Assembly (NCBI GenBank): GCA_026636295.1
Contig: CP089462.1
Location: forward strand, 682,001 to 746,000
Source: Medakamo hakoo
Taxonomy: Eukaryota > Chlorophyta > Trebouxiophyceae > Coccomyxaceae
Length of the DNA stretch: 64,000 nucleotides
Direction: 5' to 3'
Shown piece by piece: positions 41,828-51,299 of the stretch. Below the pieces are notes generated by a model. The model searched no databases. It saw only the letters and a program-made list of their open reading frames with translations, and had not been told where the DNA came from. Both the position numbers and the translations under genes were made by a program. How positions within the stretch are numbered: position 1 is the stretch's first letter; each line of letters starts with the position of its first letter.

Positions 41828-43793
41828 ATGGCCGCCTTTGTTCCGCCACCTGCGGCGGCCGGCGTGGCGATACCCAGCGCCGGACGACGGCGGTCGTTCC
41901 AAGCAGGCATGAAGAAGCCCCATTCTGTCGCGCCGGGAGCCCTGCCGGCTGGCGGCGGCGAGCCTGCGGCGGCCGGCGGTCAACGCGAGCGCGACGGCGC
42001 TGCTGCGCCGCCCTCCACGCCACCGTCAGCGCACCGCCTCGCCCGCCGGCCGCACGCCGCCCTCGCCCACCACCGCGTGTTCTCGGACCCAACGTTGAAG
42101 GACCTGGGCTCCCGCTACGAGCTGGGGGAGGTCATTGGAGAAGGTGCGGGCGGGCGCGGTCGCGTCCGAGGGGGCAGCATTCGGCGTGGCGAGGCGCGCG
42201 CGCGACAGGGGTGGTGGTTGGCGCCCCACCCTAGAAACCGCGCCCCTGCCCCGCCCCCTCGTCACTCCTCTCCCAGGCTCCTTTGGCACCGTCCACGCCG
42301 CCACGCGCCGGTCCGATGGCCTGGCCGTCGCCGTCAAGCTCATCAACAAGGCGTCCCTGACCACCCCGACCGCGCTCGCGGAAGCCCGCACGGAAGCGGA
42401 GGCGCTGTCCCTGTGCGCGGGCCCGGGCGTCGTCCGCCTGTTTGACTGGGGCGAGGACGCGCACGCCGCTTTTTACGTGCTGGAACGGTGCGACGGCGGC
42501 GAGCTCTTCGACGTGCTGGCCCGCCGGGGCGCGCTGCCCGAGCCCGAAGCCGCGGCCGTCTTCGCGGCCGCCGCGGCCGCGGTCGGGCGGTGCCACCAGT
42601 TGGGCATTGTCCACCGCGACGTCAAGCCCGAAAACTTTTTGCTGGCGTCGTCCGTCGACCGGGCTGCGTCGGCGGGCGTTGACGCTGACGCCGACGCCGT
42701 AGACCTGGCCTTCTCCCTCCGCCTCACGGACTTTGGCCTGTCCGCCTACGCGCCCGGCCCCGGGGACGCCCCCCTGTCCGAGGTCGTCGGCTCCTGCGAG
42801 TACATCGCGCCCGAAGTGCTGCGCCGGTCCTACGGGCGGCCCGCCGACCTCTGGTCGCTCGGCTGCGTCCTGTACGTCCTCCTGTCCGGCCTGCCGCCCT
42901 TTTGGGGCAGGAACGACCGGGAGGTCATGGACCGCGTGCTGGCGGGCGCCATCGACCTGCAGTCGCAGGCCTGGGCGCGCGTGTCGGGTCCGGCCAAGGA
43001 CCTGGTCGCCCGCCTGCTGGACCGCGACCCGGCGTCGCGCCTGACGGCGTCCGAGGCCCTGGCGCACCCGTGGATCGTCGCCGGCGGCAAGTCCGAGGCC
43101 GGCATCCCGTGCGCCTCGCCGCCGCCGCCGCCTTCGTCGTCGTCGTCCGACGACGGGGCCGCCGTGTCGCCGCCCTCCTCCGTCCTCGTGTCCCGCCTGG
43201 CCGGGTACGGATCGGCCAACGCGCTGCGCCGGGCGGCGCTGCGCCACGCGGCCGGGCGCGCGCCGCCCACCCGCACCGCGGGTCTGCGCCGCTTGTTCGC
43301 CTCGCTGGACGCGGACGGGGACGGGCGCGTCACGCCCGCCGAACTGGCGGCGGGCCTGGCCCGGGCGGGCGGGCTGCGGCGGGCGAGCGAGCCGGGCGAG
43401 CGCGCGGCGGCCGAAGCGGCCGCGGCGGACGCCGTGCGCGCGGTCGGCGGTGGGGAAGAGGCGTCGTCGGCGTCGGCGTCGTCGTCTCTGTCCTCGTCCG
43501 CCTTCGTCGCGGCGGCGGCGGGCCCGGGCGAACTCACGCACGCGTCCGACCTGCGCGCCGCGTTCGCGTCCTTTGACGCCGACGGCGACGGCGCGCTGGA
43601 CGCGGACGAGGTCGCGCAAGCGCTCGCAGCGCACGGCCTGCCCGGCGGGCTGGCGGCGGCGGCGTCCCTCGTGGCCGCCGCCGACACGAATGGGGATGGC
43701 CGAGTCGACTGGGCAGAGTTTGAGCGCATGGTGTGCGAGGGCGATGGAAGGTGTGGTGGGAGCGGGGCTGGGCGGGCGGCGGATGGAGAGTGA
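41828..43793 (+). CDS. CDPK: Calcium-dependent protein kinase (CDPK) with three EF-hands
   Basis: Ser/Thr kinase activated by calcium through its own EF-hands. Two exons, 41828-42143 and 42277-43793, 610 residues. The kinase domain (about 95-355) has the split glycine loop VIGEG-SFGTV, VAVKLIN, HRDVKPENFLL, LTDFGLSAYA, GSCEYIAPEVL and PADLWSLGCVLYVLLSG. A linker leads to three EF-hand loops: DADGDGRVTPAE (about residue 449), DADGDGALDADE (about 538) and DTNGDGRVDWAE (about 574). Classic CDPKs have four; the gap between the first two suggests one was lost or replaced by an Ala/Ser-rich insert. No N-terminal glycine for myristoylation (starts MAAF). Confidence 0.93.
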
Positions 43794-44018
43794 GGAGAGG
43801 GTTGCTGCTCCGCGTTTGCAGTGTTAGAGCCGAGTTTTTTTTTCCCCGCACTGAATTCACACGCACGCACGCCCCTCTCCCTCCTGCGAGTCCCACGCTG
43901 TCGAGGGCACGAGCGTGTTCACAAGCCAGTCTGAGCGCGTGAGGCGGCCGAGAAGGCGCTGGCTGGCCGGGAAAAGCGCACGGCGTGCCCTCCATCGGTC
44001 CGAGCCTCCCACCTCAAC

Positions 44019-44912
44019 ATGCTCGTCGTCATCTCCCCGGCCAAGGCCATGCGCCTGGACGAGTCCGCGCGCAAAGCCGTCAGAGCCGCTCCGCGCTTTG
44101 CGTCGGTCGCCGACGCGCTCGCGGCCTCCCTTGCCCGTGTACCCGCGTCCGGGCTCGCTTGCATGATGGATTTGAGTGCGTCCCTGGCATCCCTCAACGC
44201 CGAACGCTACTCCACCTGGGCGGACCAACCCACCGTCGCGGCGGGGTGGGCCATGGACGGCCCCGCCTTCAAGGCGCTGGACGCCCGGTCCCTGCCAGAC
44301 CCGGGCGCCGCGGACGCGCGCATCCGCATCCTGTCGGGCCTGTACGGCCTGCTCCGCCCGGGCGACGCCATCAAACCGTACCGGCTGGAGATGGGGAGCG
44401 CCCTGCGCGCGCCCGGCTCGCGGGCGCTGTCCGACCTGGCGGGCGGGGCGGGGACGCTGTACGAGTTCTGGGGCTCCCGCATCGCGGCGGGCTTGGAGGC
44501 GGACCTCGCCGCCGCCGAAGCCGCGGCGGGCTTGACGCCGGGCGCGGGCGTCATCGTCAACGCCGCCAGCCAAGAATACTGGAAGGCCGTGGCCGGGCAC
44601 TTCATGCCGACCACGCGCGTTGTGACGGCCGTCTTTCCCGGACCCGCCGTCCACGCGAAAGCCGCGCGCGGCGCGCTGGCGCGCTTCGCGGCGGAGCTGG
44701 GGGGCAAAGACGCGTGTGTCGAGGGGCTCAAGGGCTTCACCGGGCTGGCGGGCGAGTGGAGCTTTGACGCGGGCGCGTCGGCCGAGGACAAGCTGGTGTT
44801 TGTGCGCGGTGGTGGTGGCGGCGGCGGTGCGAAGAAGAAAGCCGCGCCCGCCAAGAGAGGGGGTGGAGGCGGCGGAGGCCAGCCTGGAGCAAAGAAAGCG
44901 AAAAGCAAGTAA
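44019..44912 (+). CDS. yaaA: YaaA/DUF328-family protein with a basic tail
   Basis: In E. coli YaaA lowers free iron and DNA damage during peroxide stress. One exon, 297 residues. The whole family pattern is present: MLVVISPAKAMRLDE, MMDLSASLASLNAERY, AMDGPAFKALDARSL, RILSGLYGLLRPGDAIKPYR, LYEFWGSRI, VIVNAASQEYWKAV and FTGLAGEWSFD. The last 30 residues are an added Gly/Lys-rich tail (AKKKAAPAKRG ... AKKAKSK) absent from the bacterial proteins and resembling a nuclear or nucleic-acid-binding signal. No targeting peptide at the N-terminus. Bacterial ancestry is likely, but base composition and codon use match the neighbours, so any transfer is old. Confidence 0.92.
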   Translation: MLVVISPAKAMRLDESARKAVRAAPRFASVADALAASLARVPASGLACMMDLSASLASLNAERYSTWADQPTVAAGWAMDGPAFKALDARSLPDPGAADARIRILSGLYGLLRPGDAIKPYRLEMGSALRAPGSRALSDLAGGAGTLYEFWGSRIAAGLEADLAAAEAAAGLTPGAGVIVNAASQEYWKAVAGHFMPTTRVVTAVFPGPAVHAKAARGALARFAAELGGKDACVEGLKGFTGLAGEWSFDAGASAEDKLVFVRGGGGGGGAKKKAAPAKRGGGGGGGQPGAKKAKSK

Positions 44913-44946
44913 CAGACTCTCTCTCTCTCTCTTTCTCTGTCTCTCC

Positions 44947-46072
44947 CTACCGCCGCCCGCGCGAGTCGTCCGAGCCTGAAGAAGAGGAGGAAGAGGAGGA
45001 GGAGGAGGAGGACGAGCGCGACGGCCGGCCGCGGGAGGAGGGCGAGGAGGAGAGCGAGCGCGAGCGCGCCGCCGCGGCACCGCCGCCGCCGCCGCTGCTG
45101 CCACGCCGCCGCCGCCGGCCGCCGCGCCGCCGGCTGTCTTCGGATTCACTGTCGCTACTGCTGCTGCTGCTGCTGCTGCTTGACGACGAAGAAGAGGAAG
45201 TGGACGTCCCGCTGCTGGTGCTGGACCGGCGGCGGCCGCCGCCACGGCGCCCGCGGCGGCGGCGCGAGTCGTCCGACGACGACGACGACGACGACGAGGA
45301 GTCGGACGAGGTAGACGTCGAGGTCGTCGAACCGGAGCTGGTCGAGGACGCCGACGGCGACCGGCGGCGGCGGCTGCGGCGGCCGGGCGAGCGCGAGCGC
45401 GAGCGCGAGCGCGCCCGCTCCCGCTTTCCAGCGGAGGCGCCCTTCTCCCGGCGGTCGAAGCTGTCTCCCTCCCGGTCGGCGCGCACGCCAAACGCGGCGC
45501 GGACGCGTTCCGCGGCGGCGTGCGTTTCCTGGACGCGCGGTGCAGACCGCGGAGGTGGTGGGGGTGGGGGGGCGGGTCGGCCAGCGTGCGCGGCCGCACC
45601 ACCGCCACCACCCTCCGCCGCCGACTCTGCCAGCATGTGAGCCCGCATTTCCGCCACTTCCCTGTCGATGTCGGCCTGGGCGTACCTGTTGTGGGTTGTG
45701 TGTGTGTGTGTGGAGGAGAGCGTCGGGTGAGCGGACGGCCGTGTGGGAAGAAACGCATGCTGTCTTCGGCCAAACATACACACGCCCCACGCCCGCTTAC
45801 CCTTTCTCCTCCAGCGCGTCAGCCAATTCGGCCAGCTTGACCTCGATGGCCCGCCGCCGGTTGTGCTCCAGGATGGCCGGGTCGGCCGGGCGGGTGGAGG
45901 GGCGGCCGCGGTTCCCATCGCCGCGCCCACCGCGCCCGCCGCCGTCTCGCCCGCTTCCGCCGCCCGCACCCCAGCTCCCACCCCGCCCGCCGCGGGCGTT
46001 GAAGGAGTTGGTGGTGACGTGGCCTGAAGTCCCACTGCCGCGGGGCGTGGTCAGGCCGACGCCGTTGTACAT
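44947..46072 (-). CDS. CWC21: Cwc21/SRRM2-like spliceosome protein with an RS domain
   Basis: Component of the active spliceosome near Prp8 and the Bact/C complexes. Two exons, 45801-46072 and 44947-45685, 336 residues. The N-terminus MYNGVGLTTPRGSGTSG is the hallmark of Cwc21/SRRM2. Next comes the cwf21 helical region (DPAILEHNRRRAIEVK, ELADALEEKGYAQADIDRE, VAEMRAHML). The C-terminal half is an Arg/Ser domain with long serine runs encoded by CTC/GCT/GTC repeats, as in SRm300. The stop lies 34 bp from the YaaA-like stop, convergently. The run lengths in the RS part may be imprecise. Confidence 0.92.
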
Positions 46073-46579
46073 GGCGGCTGCGAGGCGAGTGTGTTTCCTG
46101 TGTGAGTGGGCGACCCCGCTCCCTCTCTCTTGCGCTGCATACAAGCAACAACTGCGGCCCACCGTGGCCCGGAAGGCGTCCTTTTTTACGCGCTCTGGCG
46201 CTTCCCCGCGCTCCCAGGACCTTGGAGGCCTTCTCTTCCTTGACCTCGAGGGCCGTGGAAAGGTGAGGTCGCGTGCCAGCGTTGGGCCCGATGGCCGACT
46301 TCTTCGCGACTGTTTGCCGTCGGCAGCGCTCGCTTGCCCGTCCGCCCGCGACCGCTTCCACCCGAGCCCCTCTCAGCGCTCACCGCGGCCCGGTGGGTGG
46401 GCCAGACGTCTCTGCTCCCCGCTCGGCTGGGCTCAACTCCTCACCTCACACGGAAACCCTCCCCACACCGCCAGGCATTCGCCCCGCGCTCTCGCCCTTC
46501 AACCTTCACTCCCAGCGGCGCGGCGTCTTCCTTTTTTCTCTCCCTCTCGGCAGCGCGCGCCCGCACCTCCCTGGCACGC
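46073..46579. promoter_or_regulatory. Divergent region, CWC21 / IDM1-like
   Basis: 507 bp between head-to-head start codons, one of the longest promoter gaps here. The plus-strand side is open back to 46334 in the frame of the downstream gene, so a longer N-terminus or a 5' UTR exon is possible. Nothing else recognised. Confidence 0.4.
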
Positions 46580-49564
46580 ATGCCCAAGAAGCCCGGCCGG
46601 GGCGGCCGCCCGGCCTCGGCCAGCGGCGGCGGCGACAGGGGTGGGAAAGCGGCCCGTGCATCATCCTCGCCGCCGCCTGGACCTTCGGGCGGGCGGGCGG
46701 GCGGGCGCGGCGCGGCCCGGGCCGGCCGCCCGGCGTCCGGCCCGCCACCGCCCGCCAAGGCCAAGGCGACCGGCCAAGCGAGGTCGCCGGCGCAACCCCC
46801 ACCCGCGAAAAAGGCGGGGGCGAACGGCACCCACCCGCCCTCCCCGCCCGCCTCGCTCTTTTCGGCGGTCGTCTCGGCGGCCGCGCGCGCGAAGCGCGAA
46901 CTGGCCGCCCTGGGCGGTGAAGCCGTCGCGTCCGCGCTGGGGCTGGCCGCGCCGCGGGCCCGGCGCGCGGCCGCGACGGCCGCCCTGGACGGCATCCGCA
47001 ACGGCGACGCCGTCGCGGACGCGGCGGTCGGGTTTGCGACCGCGCCGCCGTCGCCCCCGCCCCCGCCGCCGCCCGTGCCGCCGCTGTTGCCCATCCCGAC
47101 GTGGGGTGCGGTCGTCCCTCGGCGGACAGGAGGCGGAGGGAGCGGCCGCCCCAGCCCGCGCCAGGCGGCCGCGCCGGCCTTCCCGACCGGCCGGCGCTCG
47201 CCGCGCGGGCGGCACCCGCACCCACCGCCGGTCCAGCAGCAGCAGCGGCCGCCGCCGCCCGCCAGCCGGGGTGGTCGGCGCGGCGGTGGTGCGAGCGTGT
47301 CGGGCGCGGCGGCACCGTCCGCACCCGGCGGCGCTTTCGCCTTGTCCCCGCTGCGGCCGTCGGTGCGCCTGGGTTCGGCGGCCGCGGCCGCGGCCGCCCT
47401 CGCCGCCGCGACGGCCGGCGTCGCGGCTGTCGAAGCCGCCGGCCTGGTCGCGCCCGCCGCCCGCCTGGCCAATGACGGACCGGACCGGCTCACTGCTGCG
47501 GCCAACGCCCACGCGTCCGCATGCTCCATGTGCGGGGTCGGCGCGGGCGCCGGTGGCCGTGGCGGGGGGGGCGCGTCGACCTCGGCGCCGACCGGTGCGC
47601 TCGTGGGCTGCGCCGGCTGCACGGCGGCCGCCCACCCGGCGTGCGTCGGCTTGACGGCGGCCCAACTCACCGGCCGGGACTGGCTGTGCGGCGCGTGCGT
47701 GGAGGCGGGCGTCGTCCCCGGCGGCGGCCCGCCGCGCCCACTCTCAGGCACGGGCCGCCCGCTGCGCGCGGCGGCTGCGGCCGCCACCGCCGCCGTCGCG
47801 GCCACCATGGCGCCCGCCCGCGTCCACATGGCCGCGCCCGCTGTGGACTCCCAGGCCGGCGCGGCCGCCCTGCGCGCCGCCCGCAACTCGCGCGCGTCCT
47901 CAAAGCACGGCCGGCTGTTCGTGGCGGGCGTGCCGGGCGCGCTGCGGGACGGGCAGGCCCTCCAGTACCGGACATCTTCGGGGACCGTCCTGCTGTCCGG
48001 CAGCGCCGTCGTCCCGCCCGCCACCGCGCCGGCGGGCACGCCCGCCGGCATCCGGTGCGGGCACTGCGGCGACGTCGTGTCCGCGTCGGTGTTTGAAGCG
48101 CACGCGGGGCGCGGCGCGCGGCGCGCGCCGTACGAAAACACCGTCACCGCGGACGGCGGCCAGTCGCTGCGGGCGTTGGCGGCAGCTCTCCCGCCTGCTG
48201 AAGCGGGCGAGGGCGCGGGGCACTACCCGCCCGGCGGGTCCATGGACGGCGGCGGCGGCGGCGGGGTGGCGCGCGCGGGCGCGGCCGCGCCCGCCTCCGC
48301 CCCTGTGCCGCCCGACCTGATCCCCGGCGGCTGCGTGCTCTGCCACCGCTCCGACTTCCAGCTGGACGGCTTCGGCCCGCGGACCATCATCATCTGCGAC
48401 CAGTGCGAGCGCGAGTTCCACGTGGACTGCCTGGCGGCGTCACGCCGGGCACACCTGTCCGCCCTCCCCGCGGGCGACTGGTTTTGTTCGCCCGAGTGCC
48501 ACGGCATCCACGGGGCGCTGCGCCGGGTCGTCGCCGCGGGCGCCCGGGACCTGCGGGGCAGCCCCCACTCCATCCAGGTCCTGCGCGGCCGGGACGGCAA
48601 CCGGTCCACGGAGACGGCGCTGAAGGCGGCGAGCGACCTGCTGGCCGAAGCGTTCGATCCGATCCTGGACGCCAAGTCGGGCGCGGACCTGACGCGCGCG
48701 ATGGTGGCCGCGACCGCGCTCGGGGACTGGGACTTCACGGGCATGCACACCGCCCTGCTGCGGCACGAGGGCGTGGCCGTGTGCGCGGCCGTGTTCCGCG
48801 TGTTTGGGCCGCAGATGGCGGAGCTGCCGCTCATTGCCACGCGGGCGGCGGCGCGGCGGGCCGGCCACGCGCGCGCGCTCGTGACCGCGGTCGAGCGTCT
48901 CCTCGCCCAGCTGGGCGTGGCGTCCCTCTCCCTGCCCGCCGCGCACGAGACCGTGGACGCCTGGCGCCACGGCTTTGGCTTCGAGCCGCTGGACCCGGAC
49001 GTGCTGCGCACCGCCCGGTCGGAGCTGCGGCTCCTGGTCTTCCCCGGCACGGAGGTCCTGACCAAGCGCCTGCCCCGGTCGGCCGGGGGCGGGCCGCCGC
49101 TGCTGGTGCCGCCGCCCACGCGCGCGCGCGCGGCGGCCGGCGGAGGCGGCGGCGGCCCCGGCCGCGGCGCGTCCGGCCGGGGCGCCCCCCCGCCCGGCCC
49201 GCCCCCGCCGCCGGCCATGATCGGCGGGCCGTCCTACGCGACGGCCGGCGCCCTGGACCACTTGGGCGGCCTGCCCCCGGCCGAAGCGGCGGCGGCGGCG
49301 GCCGTGGCCGGAGCGGTGGCCGAGGCCGGCGGCGGCCGCCGCCGCGCCGCCGCGCCGCCCGCTCCCACGCCGCCCGGGCCTCGCCCTGCCCGGGCCGCCG
49401 CGCCATCCCCCGGCCGGGCCGCGCCGACGGCGGCTGCGGCGGGCAAGCGCCGCGCGGCGGGCGACCTGCCCCCCCGCCCGGGGAAGAAAGCGCCGCCCCG
49501 CCCCGCGCCTGCCGGCCCGGCCATCAGCTCCCGCACCCGGGCGCGCAGCAGTGGTGGCCGGTGA
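46580..49564 (+). CDS. IDM1/ROS4-like PHD-finger and GNAT acetyltransferase chromatin protein
   Basis: One exon, 994 residues. The first 310 residues are disordered and basic (MPKKPGRGGRP). Then a PHD-type cysteine cluster (about 314-376, CSMCG ... LVGCAGC ... WLCGACVE). Next a block typical of plant IDM1-type proteins (about 442-520: ALQYRTSSGTVLLSG, GIRCGHCGDVVSASVFEAHAG, RRAPYENTVTADGGQSL). A second PHD finger follows (about 585-640, CVLCHRSDFQLDGFG, IICDQCEREFHVDCL, DWFCSPEC). A GNAT domain (about 707-810) includes VCAAVFRVFGPQMAELPLIA and RAGHARALVTAVERLL. In Arabidopsis IDM1 acetylates histone H3 to allow active DNA demethylation; that role is an inference here. Confidence 0.85.
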   Translation: MPKKPGRGGRPASASGGGDRGGKAARASSSPPPGPSGGRAGGRGAARAGRPASGPPPPAKAKATGQARSPAQPPPAKKAGANGTHPPSPPASLFSAVVSAAARAKRELAALGGEAVASALGLAAPRARRAAATAALDGIRNGDAVADAAVGFATAPPSPPPPPPPVPPLLPIPTWGAVVPRRTGGGGSGRPSPRQAAAPAFPTGRRSPRGRHPHPPPVQQQQRPPPPASRGGRRGGGASVSGAAAPSAPGGAFALSPLRPSVRLGSAAAAAAALAAATAGVAAVEAAGLVAPAARLANDGPDRLTAAANAHASACSMCGVGAGAGGRGGGGASTSAPTGALVGCAGCTAAAHPACVGLTAAQLTGRDWLCGACVEAGVVPGGGPPRPLSGTGRPLRAAAAAATAAVAATMAPARVHMAAPAVDSQAGAAALRAARNSRASSKHGRLFVAGVPGALRDGQALQYRTSSGTVLLSGSAVVPPATAPAGTPAGIRCGHCGDVVSASVFEAHAGRGARRAPYENTVTADGGQSLRALAAALPPAEAGEGAGHYPPGGSMDGGGGGGVARAGAAAPASAPVPPDLIPGGCVLCHRSDFQLDGFGPRTIIICDQCEREFHVDCLAASRRAHLSALPAGDWFCSPECHGIHGALRRVVAAGARDLRGSPHSIQVLRGRDGNRSTETALKAASDLLAEAFDPILDAKSGADLTRAMVAATALGDWDFTGMHTALLRHEGVAVCAAVFRVFGPQMAELPLIATRAAARRAGHARALVTAVERLLAQLGVASLSLPAAHETVDAWRHGFGFEPLDPDVLRTARSELRLLVFPGTEVLTKRLPRSAGGGPPLLVPPPTRARAAAGGGGGGPGRGASGRGAPPPGPPPPPAMIGGPSYATAGALDHLGGLPPAEAAAAAAVAGAVAEAGGGRRRAAAPPAPTPPGPRPARAAAPSPGRAAPTAAAAGKRRAAGDLPPRPGKKAPPRPAPAGPAISSRTRARSSGGR

Positions 49565-49729
49565 GCACTCTGTTTGAGAGAGGAGGGAGAGAGAGGAGGG
49601 AGAGAGAGAGAGGCGGAAGGGAGAGCGTGCCCTGCCTGTGAAAAGAAGGGACGACGCTGTTTTTTTTTTCATAAGCGCGTTTTTTTCATTCCTTTTTTTT
49701 ACTAACCACACGCCCGCCCGCCGTGCACT

Positions 49730-51034
49730 TCACCTCCCCGGCCGCTTCCTCTTCCCGCGCGGCGGCGCGGCGTACGTCTGGATGGGCTTGCCCGCCACGA
49801 CGGCCGTCGCGGACGGGATGGACGACGGCAACGGAGGGGTCGGCGGCGCTGCGCCCGCCACCGCCGCCGGCGCCTCGGCCGCGCCTGGCTCGGGCACGCC
49901 CATCAACCGCCGCACGGGCGCCGTTTTCAGCGCGACGGCCTGCAGCAGAGAGTACGCGTTGCTGGTGGCCCAGTACACAAACACGCCCGCGGGCATGGAC
50001 GCCGTCAGGGGGACGAGGCCGACTGCGAGCGCGCGCATGAACAGCTTCATCCGCTTCAGCGTCGCGGGGTCCTGGCCCTGCATGCCGTCTGCCGCACCCG
50101 CTTCGACGGTGGCCAAAAACAGGGCGGCGGACAGGAGGGGCAGCCCGTACGTCGGGTCCGCGACGGCCAGGTTTTGAAACCAGGCAGCGCCGCCCGTCGT
50201 GAGGGAGGGCACGCCCGCGGCCGCGAGCGAGCGCAGCGCGCTGAAAAAGCCGATGAACAGCGGGGCCTGGAGCAGGAGCGGGCCCAGGGACTTGACGGGG
50301 TGGCAGTCGTGCTTGGCCCACACAGCGGCCAGCCGCGTCTGGTACTCCTGGGCGAGCGCCTGGGAGCCAGGGTGCTTGGCCGCGGCCGTCAGGCCGCCGC
50401 CCCCGCCCAGCAACAGCTGCTGCTCCTTGAACCATTCCTGGAGCGCGAGCATTTCCGGCCTCGCCGCCGCCAGTTTGCGCGTGTTGCGCATCTGGCGGGC
50501 CACCACGGGCAGCATGAGCGTGCGGGCGGCGATGGTGGCGGCCACGATGGCCCCCCACCAGGGCAGGCCCGTCGCGTCTTGCACCGCGACGAGCGCGGAC
50601 TGGAACCCCGAATTGAAGATCCACGCGCCCTCTTTGGCGGCGGCGAGGGCGGCGGCTTCGCCTGCTGTCGCGGCGGCGACGGCGGCGGACGGGTCAAAGG
50701 CAGTGAAGGCGTCGGCCATGGCGGACGGCGGGGTTGTTGCAGGTGCAGCTAGGTCGGCGGCCGCGTCGGCCGTCATGGTGGGAGCTGCCGCCGCCGTGTC
50801 CGTCGCTTCCTCGGCTTTCCCGCTGCGCCCGAATGCAAAGCCGCGGCTGCCAGCCGGCGGGCCCCAAAAGGCAGAGTGCGGGCGAGTGGAGGCGGGGGCA
50901 AGGGCGGCTGCGGCCAACGACGGCGCGCTGCTGCTGCTTGCAGCAAGGCCGCCGACCTCAACCCCGGCCAGGCCACGCGCTGCCATCGCGACCAGACGCC
51001 GGCGCAGGCTGGCTGATGCGCGGGCGCCCAGCAT
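49730..51034 (-). CDS. OXA1: Oxa1/YidC-family inner-membrane insertase, mitochondrial type
   Basis: Inserts proteins into the mitochondrial inner membrane. One exon, 434 residues. The N-terminus (MLGARASASLRRRLVAMAAR) is a mitochondrial-like presequence. The Oxa1 core shows LPWWGAIVAATIAARTLMLPV with the positively charged RQMRNTRK, then HPVKSLGPLLLQAPLFIGFFSA, AWFQNLAVADPTYGLPLLSA and VPLTASMPAGVFVYWATSNAYSLLQ. The tail is Pro/Ala-rich with a basic end (PRGKRKRPGR), the part that contacts mitoribosomes in yeast. Plastid Alb3 is the alternative, but the presequence and tail favour mitochondria. Confidence 0.9.
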   Translation of the reverse strand: MLGARASASLRRRLVAMAARGLAGVEVGGLAASSSSAPSLAAAALAPASTRPHSAFWGPPAGSRGFAFGRSGKAEEATDTAAAAPTMTADAAADLAAPATTPPSAMADAFTAFDPSAAVAAATAGEAAALAAAKEGAWIFNSGFQSALVAVQDATGLPWWGAIVAATIAARTLMLPVVARQMRNTRKLAAARPEMLALQEWFKEQQLLLGGGGGLTAAAKHPGSQALAQEYQTRLAAVWAKHDCHPVKSLGPLLLQAPLFIGFFSALRSLAAAGVPSLTTGGAAWFQNLAVADPTYGLPLLSAALFLATVEAGAADGMQGQDPATLKRMKLFMRALAVGLVPLTASMPAGVFVYWATSNAYSLLQAVALKTAPVRRLMGVPEPGAAEAPAAVAGAAPPTPPLPSSIPSATAVVAGKPIQTYAAPPRGKRKRPGR

Positions 51035-51299
51035 GGTATTGATTGGGAGGGGGGAAAACGTGCTCCCTGACGCGGGCGCCCCTTCCTCGCCCGAAATTTT
51101 TCGTAGTGAGCGATGGAGAGAGAAAACGCTCGCTCGTTCTGTTTTGATGGGGAAAGAAAACACTCGCCTCACTTTCCTTGGCCTCACAACTCCATTTTTT
51201 TCAGAGCGGAGGCTGTTGTTTCCTCCGCTGTCGTTGGGAAGAGCGCGCCCTCTTTCCTCCGAAGACCCGTAGACACTCACCGGAAAACCGCCGAAAACC
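51035..51299. promoter_or_regulatory. Divergent promoter, OXA1 / RPL23
   Basis: 265 bp between start codons, AT-richer than average, with TTTTTTCAG at 51195-51203 and a pyrimidine-rich leader (CTTTCCTCC) before the ribosomal protein start. Confidence 0.5.

Noticed and set aside
44990-45330. Plus-strand Asp/Glu-rich open frame opposite the RS domain of the CWC21 gene
   Set aside because: It is the complement of serine/arginine codon repeats; the minus-strand frame has the diagnostic MYNGVGL start and cwf21 region.
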